Part shown: positions 40,190 to 47,908 of the stretch, one piece after another
Layout of the letters: each line of letters opens with the position of its first letter
Numbering within the stretch: position 1 is the stretch's first letter
Source of the DNA: Dactylosporangium vinaceum
Lineage (GTDB): Bacteria; Actinomycetota; Actinomycetes; Mycobacteriales; Micromonosporaceae
Assembly: GCF_019904175.1 (NCBI RefSeq)
Contig: NZ_CP061913.1
Location: forward strand, 5,828,001-5,892,000
Length of the DNA stretch: 64,000 nt
Direction: 5' to 3'
The notes under the pieces: model-generated
The model's database searches: none
What the model was told of the DNA's origin: nothing
The model's input: the letters and a program-made list of their open reading frames with translations, nothing else
Position numbers and translations under genes: made by a program

Positions 40190-40993
40190 GTGCGGAGATC
40201 CCGTCTCGTAAGGCTCGCCCTGGGCGCGGCTGCTGCCCTCGGTGTCACGTTCGGCCTCGGCAGCCCGGCGTTCGCCGCGGCCTCGGATCGGTATGTTGCG
40301 CTCGGCGACTCGTACGCCTCGGGCGTCGGCGCCGACAACTACACGTCCGAGGGCGGCGCCTGTCTGCGCAGCAACAACGCCTACCCCGCCCTGTACAACG
40401 CCGGCGTCAAGCCCGCCGCGTACCGGTCGGTGGCCTGCTCGGGCGCCACGACCGCCGACGTCATCAACAGCCAGCTGTCCGCGCTGTCGTCGAGCACCAC
40501 GCTGGTGAGCGTCACCATCGGCGGCAACGACATCGGCTTCACCAGCATCATGACGACGTGTGTGCTGTCCGGCGAGTCCGACTGCATCGCCGCCATCAAC
40601 ACGGCCGAGGCCAAGGTCCGCAACGAGCTGCCGGCCAAGCTCGCGGCCGTGTACAGCGGCATCCGGAGCCGGTCGCCGTCGGCGCGGGTCGTCGTCGTCG
40701 GCTACCCGGTCTTCTACCAGCTCGGCACCGTGTGCGTCGGGCTGAGCGCCAACTCGCGGGCGAAGATCAATGAGGGGATCGACCTCCTCGACGACACGAC
40801 CAGGACCGCGGCCGCCGCGGCCGGGTTCCGGTTCGCCGACGTGCGGTCGATCTTCGTCGGGCACCAGCTGTGCAGCTACGGCGACAAGTGGCTGCACGCG
40901 CTGAACTTCGTCAGCCTCACCGTGTCCTACCACCCGACGGCGGCCGGGCAGTCCGGCGGCTACTACCCGACGTTCCGCACCGCGGCGGGCTGA
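40190..40993 (+). CDS. Secreted SGNH/GDSL lipase-esterase
   Basis: A 267-residue exported esterase. A signal peptide is clear: an Arg-rich start (VRRSRLVRLALG), a hydrophobic core, and cleavage after SPAFAA. The four SGNH blocks are present: YVALGDSYASG (catalytic Ser), the Gly of block II, TIGGNDIGF (block III) and SYHPTAAG (catalytic Asp-like block V with His). Six or more Cys residues suggest disulphides, as in the Streptomyces scabies esterase type. The start is GTG 40190 with GGAG at 40180-40183. Role: hydrolysis of lipids or acetylated polysaccharides outside the cell. It is not part of the NRPS operon. Confidence 0.92.
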   Translation: MRRSRLVRLALGAAAALGVTFGLGSPAFAAASDRYVALGDSYASGVGADNYTSEGGACLRSNNAYPALYNAGVKPAAYRSVACSGATTADVINSQLSALSSSTTLVSVTIGGNDIGFTSIMTTCVLSGESDCIAAINTAEAKVRNELPAKLAAVYSGIRSRSPSARVVVVGYPVFYQLGTVCVGLSANSRAKINEGIDLLDDTTRTAAAAAGFRFADVRSIFVGHQLCSYGDKWLHALNFVSLTVSYHPTAAGQSGGYYPTFRTAAG

Positions 40994-41016
40994 GTGCCGG
41001 GACCGGCGCCGGTCGA

Positions 41017-42033
41017 TCAGCCCTGACCGGCGCCGGTCACCGGCAGCGAGACCGGCGCGTGGACGAGCGGGTCGTGGTCGCGCCAGCGCGGGGCCGGCCC
41101 GGTCAGGCGCAGGCCCGGGTGGCGGGCGCGCAGGGCGGCGAGCGCGGCGACGGTGGTCCGGCGGGTCAGTTCGGCGCCGGGGCAGTAGTGCCGGCCGAGG
41201 CCGAACGTCAGGTGCCGGTTGGGTCGGCGGGCCGGGTCGAACCGGTCCGGGTGCGTGAACACGGCCGGGTCGCGGTTGGCCGCCGCGGTCAGCGCCACCA
41301 GCTCCGCGCCGGCCGGGATCGCCACCCCGGCCAGCACGACGGCCCGCGTGGTGCGGCGCAGGACGCCGCGGACCGGTGGTGCGTAGCGGGCGCCCTCCTC
41401 GACCGCCGCCGGCAGCGCCGAGTCCCAGGTGCCGGGGTGGGTCAGCAGCGCGTGCAGGGTGTTGGCGATGAGGTTCTGGGTCGTCTCGATCCCGGCGAAC
41501 ATGAGCATCAGGCTGTGCGCCCCGGTGACGTCGTCCACTGTGGAGCGCAGCGCGGTCACGGCGGCGGCGATCGCCTCGAGCCCGGCCCGCCGCGCGGCCG
41601 GATCGCGGGCGTCGGCGCTCGCGCGCTCCATGGCCCGGGCCCGCGCGAAGAACCCGGCGCCGGTGTCGCCAAGCACTTCGGCGATGACCCGGGCGGCCAG
41701 GGGATGGGCGAAGTCGGCGACGGCGTCGAACGCGGTGGGCAGCTGCGCGGCCAGCTCGGTGGCGTGGTGCTCGACGGGCGGCAGGGCGCGCGGGGCGAGG
41801 GACTTGGCCACCGGGGCCCGGCGGGCGGTGTGCTCGGGCGGGTCGAGGAAGAACAGCCAGCGGGCCGACCACTGCGTGAACCCGGCCAGCAGCTCCCGGT
41901 CGCCGGCCGGCACCTGCGGGGCGACCCGCGACGAGTACGCGGCCGGGTCCTGCAGCACGGCGACGACCGCCCGGTGGCCGGTGACGACGAACCGGCGCAG
42001 GCGCTCGTCCCAGCGGACCGGCGGGTCGCTCAT
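41017..42033 (-). CDS. Cytochrome P450, short form
   Basis: A 338-residue P450. The heme ligand motif is FGLGRHYCPGAEL, the I-helix oxygen motif is LMFAGIETTQN, and the K-helix ExxR is in VEEGARYAPP. Family members are near 400 residues, so the N-terminal part is about 60 residues shorter than usual (starts MSDPPVRWDERLRRFVVTG), though the catalytic core is whole. The ATG at 42033 overlaps the NadR stop (ATGA). It could oxidise the nearby peptide product or act independently. Ferredoxin partners are not seen. Confidence 0.87.
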   Translation of the reverse strand: MSDPPVRWDERLRRFVVTGHRAVVAVLQDPAAYSSRVAPQVPAGDRELLAGFTQWSARWLFFLDPPEHTARRAPVAKSLAPRALPPVEHHATELAAQLPTAFDAVADFAHPLAARVIAEVLGDTGAGFFARARAMERASADARDPAARRAGLEAIAAAVTALRSTVDDVTGAHSLMLMFAGIETTQNLIANTLHALLTHPGTWDSALPAAVEEGARYAPPVRGVLRRTTRAVVLAGVAIPAGAELVALTAAANRDPAVFTHPDRFDPARRPNRHLTFGLGRHYCPGAELTRRTTVAALAALRARHPGLRLTGPAPRWRDHDPLVHAPVSLPVTGAGQG

Positions 42034-43124
42034 CCCCAGAGCTGCCGCCGCAGGTCGTCGACGGCCGCGACGGCCCGGGTGAGGCGCTGATCGTCGTCGC
42101 CCTCCAGCGTCACGTACGGGCGGCCCAGGCGGACCAGCTCGGCCTCGATCGCCTCGTGGAATGCGAGGCGCTCGGCCGGGGTGTTGCGCCGGATGTCGCC
42201 GGAGAACTGGCGATCGGGTGCGCACAGGAGGTACAGATGCACAGGTTCCGGCGTTTGCAGCCACGGCGGTGCCGCATCGAACAGGCGCATGCTCCACAGG
42301 CGGACGGCCAGCAGATCGGTGTCGGTGAACACCAGCCGGTGCGCGCGGCGGGCCATCAGGTCCTCGGCGGCGGCCTGCCCGCGGGCGGCGAGGGCGATGG
42401 TGGCGGGCGTGATGTCGGGGCCGAGCTCCCGCAGCCGCTCCGGCACCCACACGGTGTCGTAGTGCCGCGCGAGCCCCTCGGCAAGCGTCGTCTTGCCCGT
42501 CGACTCGGCGCCGATGAGGCAGACGCGGGCGGCGTACCAGGCGCGGACCGGTGGCGGGAGGAAGCGTTCGTAGTCCCACGGGCTCTTGCGGATGCCGGTG
42601 CCGGAGACGAGCAGCAGGTGCCGGTTGACCGGGATGCACTCGGCGCCGAGGCGGGCCGCCGTGCCGGGGCCGTCGGGCTCGCCGCTGAACAGGTAGTCGG
42701 GCCGGACCTCGGCGAGGATCCGCTCGGGCCACTGCTCCCGCTCGCCCTCGACGGGCGTGACGGCGGTGCCGGGGAACAGTTCGAGCAGCCACGCCCGGCG
42801 CACGTCGAACGGGATCGGGTCGTCGTCGCCGACCCGGACGAAGATATGCAGCTCGGCGACGTGCGCCAGGGCGAACTCGATGAGGTAGCGGTGGCCGTCG
42901 TGGACCGGCAGGAACCGCCCGAGCACCACGCCGACCTTCCCGTCACCGCCCGGCTCGGGGCCGAACTGGTCGAGGGTGAAGTTCGCCGTGCGCTCGTCGC
43001 GGGCCTGGCCGGCGGCCACGTCGAGGTCGGCGTCGCTGGGCGGGGGCGCGGAGTCCTCGTCGTAGTAGGCGAAGCTCCCGCCGTACCAGGCGATGGGCGG
43101 AGGGGTTGTCGCGGCGCTCACCAC
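42030..43124 (-). CDS. nadR: NadR-like NMN adenylyltransferase / nicotinamide riboside kinase
   Basis: A 364-residue bifunctional NAD-salvage protein. The adenylyltransferase part has GRFLPVHDGHRYLIEFA, including the nucleotidyl-transferase HxGH. The C-terminal kinase part has a Walker A, LIGAESTGKTTLAEG. The N-terminal helix-turn-helix of enterobacterial NadR is absent and replaced by a short Pro-rich leader. Start: GTG 43124 or the next GTG 43121. It is coupled to the P450 gene (ATGA). Why NAD salvage is linked to a P450 here is unclear. Confidence 0.88.
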   Translation of the reverse strand: MVSAATTPPPIAWYGGSFAYYDEDSAPPPSDADLDVAAGQARDERTANFTLDQFGPEPGGDGKVGVVLGRFLPVHDGHRYLIEFALAHVAELHIFVRVGDDDPIPFDVRRAWLLELFPGTAVTPVEGEREQWPERILAEVRPDYLFSGEPDGPGTAARLGAECIPVNRHLLLVSGTGIRKSPWDYERFLPPPVRAWYAARVCLIGAESTGKTTLAEGLARHYDTVWVPERLRELGPDITPATIALAARGQAAAEDLMARRAHRLVFTDTDLLAVRLWSMRLFDAAPPWLQTPEPVHLYLLCAPDRQFSGDIRRNTPAERLAFHEAIEAELVRLGRPYVTLEGDDDQRLTRAVAAVDDLRRQLWG

Positions 43125-43211
43125 GGCAGGATACGTCCGCGCGGGGCCGCTGAGCTGCTGGGTACGGAACGTGACAGTGCCGCCCGGTGCCCCGCCCGGG
43201 CGGCCGGCTGC

Positions 43212-43808
43212 CTACGAGCCGGGGTAGGGGGTGGCCGCCCGGGCCGTGCGCAGGGCGGCGGCCCACCAGGCGAGCTGGTCCAGGAGGGCCGTCGCGTACT
43301 CGCCGGCCTGCGGGTCGAGGGGGGAGCCGTCGCGCCAGTTGGTGTAGTACGCCGGGAACGCCAGGCCGTCGCGGATCGTCACCGCGTGCAGCTCGGTGAG
43401 GACGTTCTCCAGGTGCAGGACGGCGTGGCGGCCGCCGGCGGCGCCGCCGTAGCTGACGAAGGCGACGGGCTTCGCCGTCCAGTGGGTGAAGTGCCAGTCG
43501 ATGGCGGCCTTCAGCGCGGCCGGGTAGCTGTGGTTGTACTCCGGGGTCACGATGACGAACGCGTCGGCGCGCTCGAGGGCGGCGGTCAGCGGGGCCATAC
43601 CGGCCGGGCGGGGATAGGCGTCTCCGGCGTATTTCGGCGATACCGCGGGCAGCTCCAACGGCAGCGTCACGCCGGCCAGGTCGGCGACCTCGACGGTGAA
43701 CGCGCCGTGGGCCTCGGCCCGGGCCGTGAACCAGTCCGCGACGGTCGGGCCGAACCGGCCCTCGCGGACGCTGCCGACGATGACGAGCAGGCGATGCGTG
43801 ATGTCCAT
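43212..43808 (-). CDS. NADPH-dependent FMN reductase
   Basis: A 198-residue flavodoxin-like reductase. Markers are LLVIVGSVREGRFGPTVADWF at the N-terminus (FMN phosphate loop) and FVIVTPEYNHSYPAALKAAIDW, the family signature, then FVSYGGAAGGRHA. It reduces FMN, azo dyes or quinones with NADPH, and could feed reduced flavin to the luciferase-like monooxygenase at 39109. The ATG is at 43808. It lies 87 bp upstream of nadR on the same strand and is divergent from the SAM-riboswitch operon. Confidence 0.9.
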   Translation of the reverse strand: MDITHRLLVIVGSVREGRFGPTVADWFTARAEAHGAFTVEVADLAGVTLPLELPAVSPKYAGDAYPRPAGMAPLTAALERADAFVIVTPEYNHSYPAALKAAIDWHFTHWTAKPVAFVSYGGAAGGRHAVLHLENVLTELHAVTIRDGLAFPAYYTNWRDGSPLDPQAGEYATALLDQLAWWAAALRTARAATPYPGS

Positions 43809-43894
43809 ACGGGCCAGGTTCGCGGCCGGAGGGCCGCCGGACCAGGCCGCGGCAAGGATGGTAGCGGCGGTGCCCTGCTACGGTGAGCGGCACA

Positions 43895-44010
43895 GGTCAC
43901 GAGGGTCAGCGTCAAGCCCCGGCTTGCTGGCCGGCAACCCTCCGTTCGCGGGCGGGGTGCTCCGGGTGATGACCGGGCCCCGCACCACGCCGGTGCCGGG
44001 CAAGCCGCGA
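43895..44010 (+). promoter_or_regulatory. SAM-IV-type riboswitch (SAM clan)
   Basis: The leader begins GGTCACGAGGGTCAGCGTC and continues AAGCCCCGGCTTGCTGGCC, then GGCAACCCTCCG, GGCGGGGTGCTCCGGGTG and ATGACC. This is the conserved core of actinobacterial SAM-IV (and SAM-I) aptamers as I know it. Helix P1 can form between 43895-43899 (GGTCA) and 43970-43974 (TGACC). A further stem downstream (GCACC/GGTGC near 43982-43995) fits the extra element of SAM-IV. The GNAT start codon follows at 44027, so high SAM would be expected to shut off the operon. The assignment is from recall of the consensus. Confidence 0.85.
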
Positions 44011-44026
44011 CCGACGGGACTTCACC

Positions 44027-44566
44027 GTGAGCACAGTGCGCTACCGCCTCGCCACCGCCGACGACGCCGCCGCGATCGGTGCGCTGCATGCCGACAGCTG
44101 GCGCCGCCACTACCGGGGCGCCTACGCCGACGCCTACCTGGACGGCGAACTCGTCACCGAGCGCCGTGCCGTCTGGTCGGCCCGGCTCGCCGCCCCGGCC
44201 GGCACCCACACCGTCGTGGCCGAGCGTGACGGCTGCCTGGCCGGGTTCGTCCACGTGGTCGTGGGCGACGATCCGGTCTGGGGCAGCCTCGTCGACAACC
44301 TGCACGTCGTGCGGGAGCGGCACCGCAGCGGCATCGGCACGCAGCTGCTGGCCCGGGCGGCCGCGGCGGCGGACGGGCCGATGTACCTGTGGGTGCTGCG
44401 GCAGAACACGGCGGCGCAGGCGTTCTACCGGGCCGCCGGCGGCGTGTCGGCCGGCTCCGCCACCGTCGCGGCGCCCGGCGGCGACCCGGCCCGCCTCGTC
44501 GGATCGCCGCAGAAGCTCCGGATGGCCTGGGCCGACGTCACCGCCCTGGTGAGGCGCCGCCGTTGA
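44027..44566 (+). CDS. GNAT-family N-acetyltransferase, SAM-riboswitch controlled
   Basis: A 179-residue acetyltransferase. The fold markers are YRLATADDAAAIGALHADSWR at the N-terminus, AGFVHVVVGDD, and the acetyl-CoA loop in VRERHRSGIGTQLLARA, then LRQNTAAQAFYRAAGG. The first gene behind the SAM riboswitch, so it should rise when SAM or sulfur amino acids are scarce. In Bacillus, comparable GNAT enzymes acetylate S-modified cysteine for salvage. That parallel is inference. Start GTG 44027. Confidence 0.87.
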   Translation: MSTVRYRLATADDAAAIGALHADSWRRHYRGAYADAYLDGELVTERRAVWSARLAAPAGTHTVVAERDGCLAGFVHVVVGDDPVWGSLVDNLHVVRERHRSGIGTQLLARAAAAADGPMYLWVLRQNTAAQAFYRAAGGVSAGSATVAAPGGDPARLVGSPQKLRMAWADVTALVRRRR

Positions 44567-44646
44567 CGGGCAGCGGCCGGCCCACGACGTGGCGGGCGCC
44601 GGTGAGGCTTCGCGCGTTCCCCGATCTTGCGTGAGAGCATGGCCGC

Positions 44647-45780
44647 GTGCAAACCGGACGGCTCCGTGCGTGGCGGCACGACCTGCATCGCATCCCCGAG
44701 CTCGGCCTGCGGGAGCACCGCACCGCCGACTACCTGGCCGGCGTCCTGACCGCGCTCGGCCTGCACGTGACCCGCGGCGTCGGCGGCACCGGCCTGGTCG
44801 CCACCCTGCGCCGCGGCGACGGCGGCGCCGCGGTCGGGCTGCGGGCCGACATGGACGGGTTGCCGCTTGCCGAGCGGGGGGAGCGGGCCTACCGGTCGGT
44901 CCACGACGGGGTGATGCACGCCTGTGGGCACGACGGGCACATGGCGATGGTGCTGGGTGCGGCGGCGGTCCTGGCGGACGAGGGCGGCTTCGACGGTACC
45001 GTCCAAATGATCTTCCAGCCCGCCGAGGAGCACGGCCTCGGCGCGAAGGCGATGCTTGCCGACGGGCTGCTCGAGCGGTTCCCCGTCGATGCGATCTTCG
45101 GGGTGCACAACATGCCCGGGCACCCGGCCGGGTGGCTGGCCACGCGGGCCGGCGGGCTGATGGCCGGCGAGGACAACTTCGAGATCCGGGTGCTGGGGCG
45201 GGGCGGGCACGCGGCGCGGCCGCAGATGGTGGTCGACCCGATCGTCATCGCGGCCGAGATCGTCCTGGCGCTGCAGACCGTGGTGTCGCGCAGCGTCGAC
45301 CCCGCCGAGCCGGCCGTCGTGTCCTGCACCGAGATCACCACCGACGGCGCCCGCAACGCGATCCCGGGCGAGGTGGTGATCCGCGGTGACACGCGCAGCT
45401 TCGCGCCGGACGTGCGGGTGCTGCTGGAGCGGCGGATCCGCGAGCTCGCGGCCGGGATCAGCGCGGCCCACGGCGGCAGCTGCGCGGTGCGCTACACCCA
45501 CGAGTTCGAGCCGACAGTCAACGACCCGGGCGCCGTCGCGGCCGCACTGCACGCGGCCCGCCGCACCGTGCCGGCCGAACACGTCGTCGGCAACACGCCA
45601 CAGTGGACGGCGAGCGAGGACTTCGGCGCGTTCCTGCAGGCGGTCCCCGGCTGCTTCATGCTGCTGGGCAACGGTGCCGGCAGCGCGCCGCTGCACAGCC
45701 CCGACTACGACTTCAACGACGACGTCCTCGAGATCGGCGTGCGGTACTACGTCAACCTCGTCCGGAGCCGGCAGCGATGA
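44647..45780 (+). CDS. M20D-family amidohydrolase (N-acyl amino acid deacylase)
   Basis: A 377-residue metallo-amidohydrolase. M20 metal ligands are visible in MHACGHDGHMAMVLGAA and IFQPAEEHGLGAKAM, and the dimerisation domain in NFEIRVLGRGGHAARPQ; the C-terminal His region is near TASEDFGAF. It removes N-acyl (often acetyl) groups from amino acids or conjugates. The start is GTG 44647 (VQTGRLRAWRHDLH). It sits 80 bp after the GNAT gene and shares ATGA with the lyase gene. Deacetylation after processing of an acetylated sulfur amino acid is the favoured role, inferred from context. Confidence 0.9.
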   Translation: MQTGRLRAWRHDLHRIPELGLREHRTADYLAGVLTALGLHVTRGVGGTGLVATLRRGDGGAAVGLRADMDGLPLAERGERAYRSVHDGVMHACGHDGHMAMVLGAAAVLADEGGFDGTVQMIFQPAEEHGLGAKAMLADGLLERFPVDAIFGVHNMPGHPAGWLATRAGGLMAGEDNFEIRVLGRGGHAARPQMVVDPIVIAAEIVLALQTVVSRSVDPAEPAVVSCTEITTDGARNAIPGEVVIRGDTRSFAPDVRVLLERRIRELAAGISAAHGGSCAVRYTHEFEPTVNDPGAVAAALHAARRTVPAEHVVGNTPQWTASEDFGAFLQAVPGCFMLLGNGAGSAPLHSPDYDFNDDVLEIGVRYYVNLVRSRQR

Positions 45781-46760
45781 CCGGCGATCCGGCCGCGTTC
45801 CACCGGACCCTGCCCGGCTACGCCCCGACCCGCCTGGCCGAGCTGCCCGCCCTGGCCCGCCGCGGCCGAGCCGCCCGCCTGTTCGCCAAGGACGAGTCCA
45901 ACCGTTTCGGCCTGCCCGCCTTCAAGGCCCTCGGCGCGTCCTGGGCTTTGCACCGGGCGCTGCAGCGGCACGGCGGCGGCGGGCCGGCGACCATCGTGAC
46001 GGCGACCGACGGCAATCACGGGCGGGCCGTCGCCCGGTTCGCCCGCGAGTTCGGGCGGCGGGCCCGGGTGTACGTGCCCGCGGGGGTGCCGGCGGCGGCG
46101 GTGGCGGCCATCCGCGCGGAGGGCGCCGAGGTCGTGGCGGTCGGCGGCGACTACGACCGGGCCGTGCGCACGGCCGCCGCGGACCCGGACGGGCTGCTCG
46201 TCCAGGACACGGCCTGGCACGGCTACGAGGAGATCCCCGGCTGGATCGTCGAGGGCTACTCGACGCTGTTCACCGAGCTCGACGAGCAGCTCGCGGCGGC
46301 CGGGGCCGGCCCGCCCGACCTGCTCGTCGTGCCGACCGGGGTCGGGTCGCTGCTGCAGGCCGCGCTCACGCATTACGGCCGGCCGACCCGGATCGTGAGC
46401 GTGGAGCCGGACACCGCCGCCTGCGTCAAGGCCAGCGTCGAGGCCGGGCGGCCGGTCACCGTCAGCACCGACGCGACGATCATGGCCGGCCTCAACTGCG
46501 GCACCGTGTCGACGCTGGCCTGGCCGCTCATCCGCGACCGGCTCGACGGGTGCGTGACGGTGAGCGACGCACGGGCCCGCGCGGCGATGGCCGACCTGGC
46601 CGCCGAGGGCGTCGCCGCCGGGCCGTGCGGCGCGGCCGCGCTGGCCGCACTGGCGCAGCTGCCCGCGCAGGGCGACGTCGTGCTGCTGATCACCGAGGGG
46701 GCGGCGGCCAACCCGGTGGCCCAGGACGGAGCCCAGGACAGGGCCCAGGACATGGCCTAG
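45777..46760 (+). CDS. PLP-dependent beta-eliminating lyase (diaminopropionate ammonia-lyase-like)
   Basis: A 327-residue fold-type II PLP enzyme. The PLP Lys lies in NRFGLPAFKALGASWAL, a signature of diaminopropionate ammonia-lyase; ATDGNHGRAVARFA binds the carboxylate and phosphate, and VVPTGVGSLLQAAL is the Gly-rich phosphate loop. It is shorter than DpaL (about 370-400). Beta-elimination would release a thiol or ammonia plus pyruvate from a substituted Cys or diaminopropionate. The C-terminus ends in a short Gln/Asp/Ala run (AQDGAQDRAQDMA). Located behind the riboswitch, it may act on S-conjugated cysteine. Confidence 0.88.
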   Translation: MTGDPAAFHRTLPGYAPTRLAELPALARRGRAARLFAKDESNRFGLPAFKALGASWALHRALQRHGGGGPATIVTATDGNHGRAVARFAREFGRRARVYVPAGVPAAAVAAIRAEGAEVVAVGGDYDRAVRTAAADPDGLLVQDTAWHGYEEIPGWIVEGYSTLFTELDEQLAAAGAGPPDLLVVPTGVGSLLQAALTHYGRPTRIVSVEPDTAACVKASVEAGRPVTVSTDATIMAGLNCGTVSTLAWPLIRDRLDGCVTVSDARARAAMADLAAEGVAAGPCGAAALAALAQLPAQGDVVLLITEGAAANPVAQDGAQDRAQDMA

Positions 46761-46877
46761 CGCTGGACGGCTGACCGGCCGGGCGCCGTCCGGCCGGGTG
46801 GCGGGGCGCCGAACGGCGGGAAGATCACGGCAATCGCGGAAACGGCCTTGTGACGACGGCCGTCGTTTCCATAGATT

Positions 46878-46908
46878 GACGCAATGCCGTGGGACCCACG
46901 GAGCGTCA
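46878..46908. promoter_or_regulatory. Long palindrome ahead of the HerA-type operon
   Basis: CCGTGGG (46887-46893) and CCCACGG (46895-46901) are perfect arms around one A, and they are enclosed by TGACGC (46878-46883) and GCGTCA (46903-46908), so the dyad covers about 31 bp with a small asymmetry. It lies 22 bp before the start at 46931. It could be an operator or an RNA hairpin in the 5' leader. Confidence 0.55.
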
Positions 46909-46930
46909 CGCTGGAGCGACGGGGAGTCTG

Positions 46931-47908
46931 ATGACCACGCAGGGCTGGGGCGGACCGGGCGGGGAGCCGTGGGACCAGGCGTTGCACAACGTGCAGGCCG
47001 CGTACCGCAACGCGCGCGTCACCTACACGGAGCCCGACGAGTTCGCCGACGACAGCGTCACCTGGAAGCAGCTGCGGCCGCACACCGTACGCGCCGGCAA
47101 CGTGGCCCTCGTGCTGTCGCTGCTCGTCCTCGTCATCATCTGCTGCACCTGCGGGCTGTTCTTCAACATCGGGCAGCAGGCGCAGGACCTCGACACGGCC
47201 CTCGCCGCGTCCACCGGGTCCGTCCTGGTGCCGATGATCGTGGCCGGGCTCGCGTTCGTGGCCTGGTGCGTGTCGCTGTTCTTCCCGATCAAGGAGCCGA
47301 TCGCCGAATACTCGCTGCTCGTCGAGAACCGGGCCGCGGCCGCGCCGGCGGTGTACGGGTACATGCTGCAGTCGGCGGCGCAGCGGGCCCTGCCGTTCCC
47401 GATGGCGCCGGTGCGCATCGCCGGGCAGTACCTGCTGTCGTTCGGCGACACCCGCCTGCAGTCGCTCGTCGCCGTGCAGACGTACGGCACCGACCTGTAC
47501 TTCGGCTGGACCATGTGGCGCTCCCGCTCCACCGTGCTGCTGATCGTCCACGCCCTGCGCGACGGCTTCCGGGCCCTTGCCGGCGGCGCCTCCTACCGCT
47601 CGGCCATCAACGGCGGCCGGACCCGGGCCCTGCGCGAGATCACGCACAGCATCACCCGCCTCGGCGTCCAGTCGGCCATCGCCGGGCTCGCCGCGACCGA
47701 GGAGACCAACCGGCTCGTCGCCACCACGCCCGAGGCGCCGATGCCGCCCGGCGTACAGCCGATCGTGCCCCCGACCATCGCCCCCGCGGCCGTGTACCCG
47801 CCGCAGTACCAGCAGCCGGTCACCGGCGCCTGGCCGCAGGTGAGTGCCCCGCCGTCGAGCGCGCCCCCGGCGTCCGGCCCGCCGTACGGGACGCAGCCGC
47901 CGCAGTGA
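46931..47908 (+). CDS. Membrane protein of unknown function, first gene of HerA-type operon
   Basis: A 325-residue protein I cannot assign to a family. Two strong transmembrane segments are visible (NVALVLSLLVLVIICCTCGL near residue 57 and VLVPMIVAGLAFVAWCVSLF near 98), each followed by long soluble parts. The C-terminal 60 residues are rich in Pro, Gln and Ala (PPQYQQPVTG...), like flexible linkers. The start is ATG 46931 with GGGGAG upstream; the stop overlaps the ATPase start (GTGA). Strict coupling suggests it is the membrane partner of the ATPase. Confidence 0.75.
   Translation: MTTQGWGGPGGEPWDQALHNVQAAYRNARVTYTEPDEFADDSVTWKQLRPHTVRAGNVALVLSLLVLVIICCTCGLFFNIGQQAQDLDTALAASTGSVLVPMIVAGLAFVAWCVSLFFPIKEPIAEYSLLVENRAAAAPAVYGYMLQSAAQRALPFPMAPVRIAGQYLLSFGDTRLQSLVAVQTYGTDLYFGWTMWRSRSTVLLIVHALRDGFRALAGGASYRSAINGGRTRALREITHSITRLGVQSAIAGLAATEETNRLVATTPEAPMPPGVQPIVPPTIAPAAVYPPQYQQPVTGAWPQVSAPPSSAPPASGPPYGTQPPQ

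Noticed and set aside
42034-42792. Extension of the P450 frame into the NadR gene
   Set aside because: ATG 42033 gives a P450-like start coupled by ATGA; the extension is a shadow of nadR.
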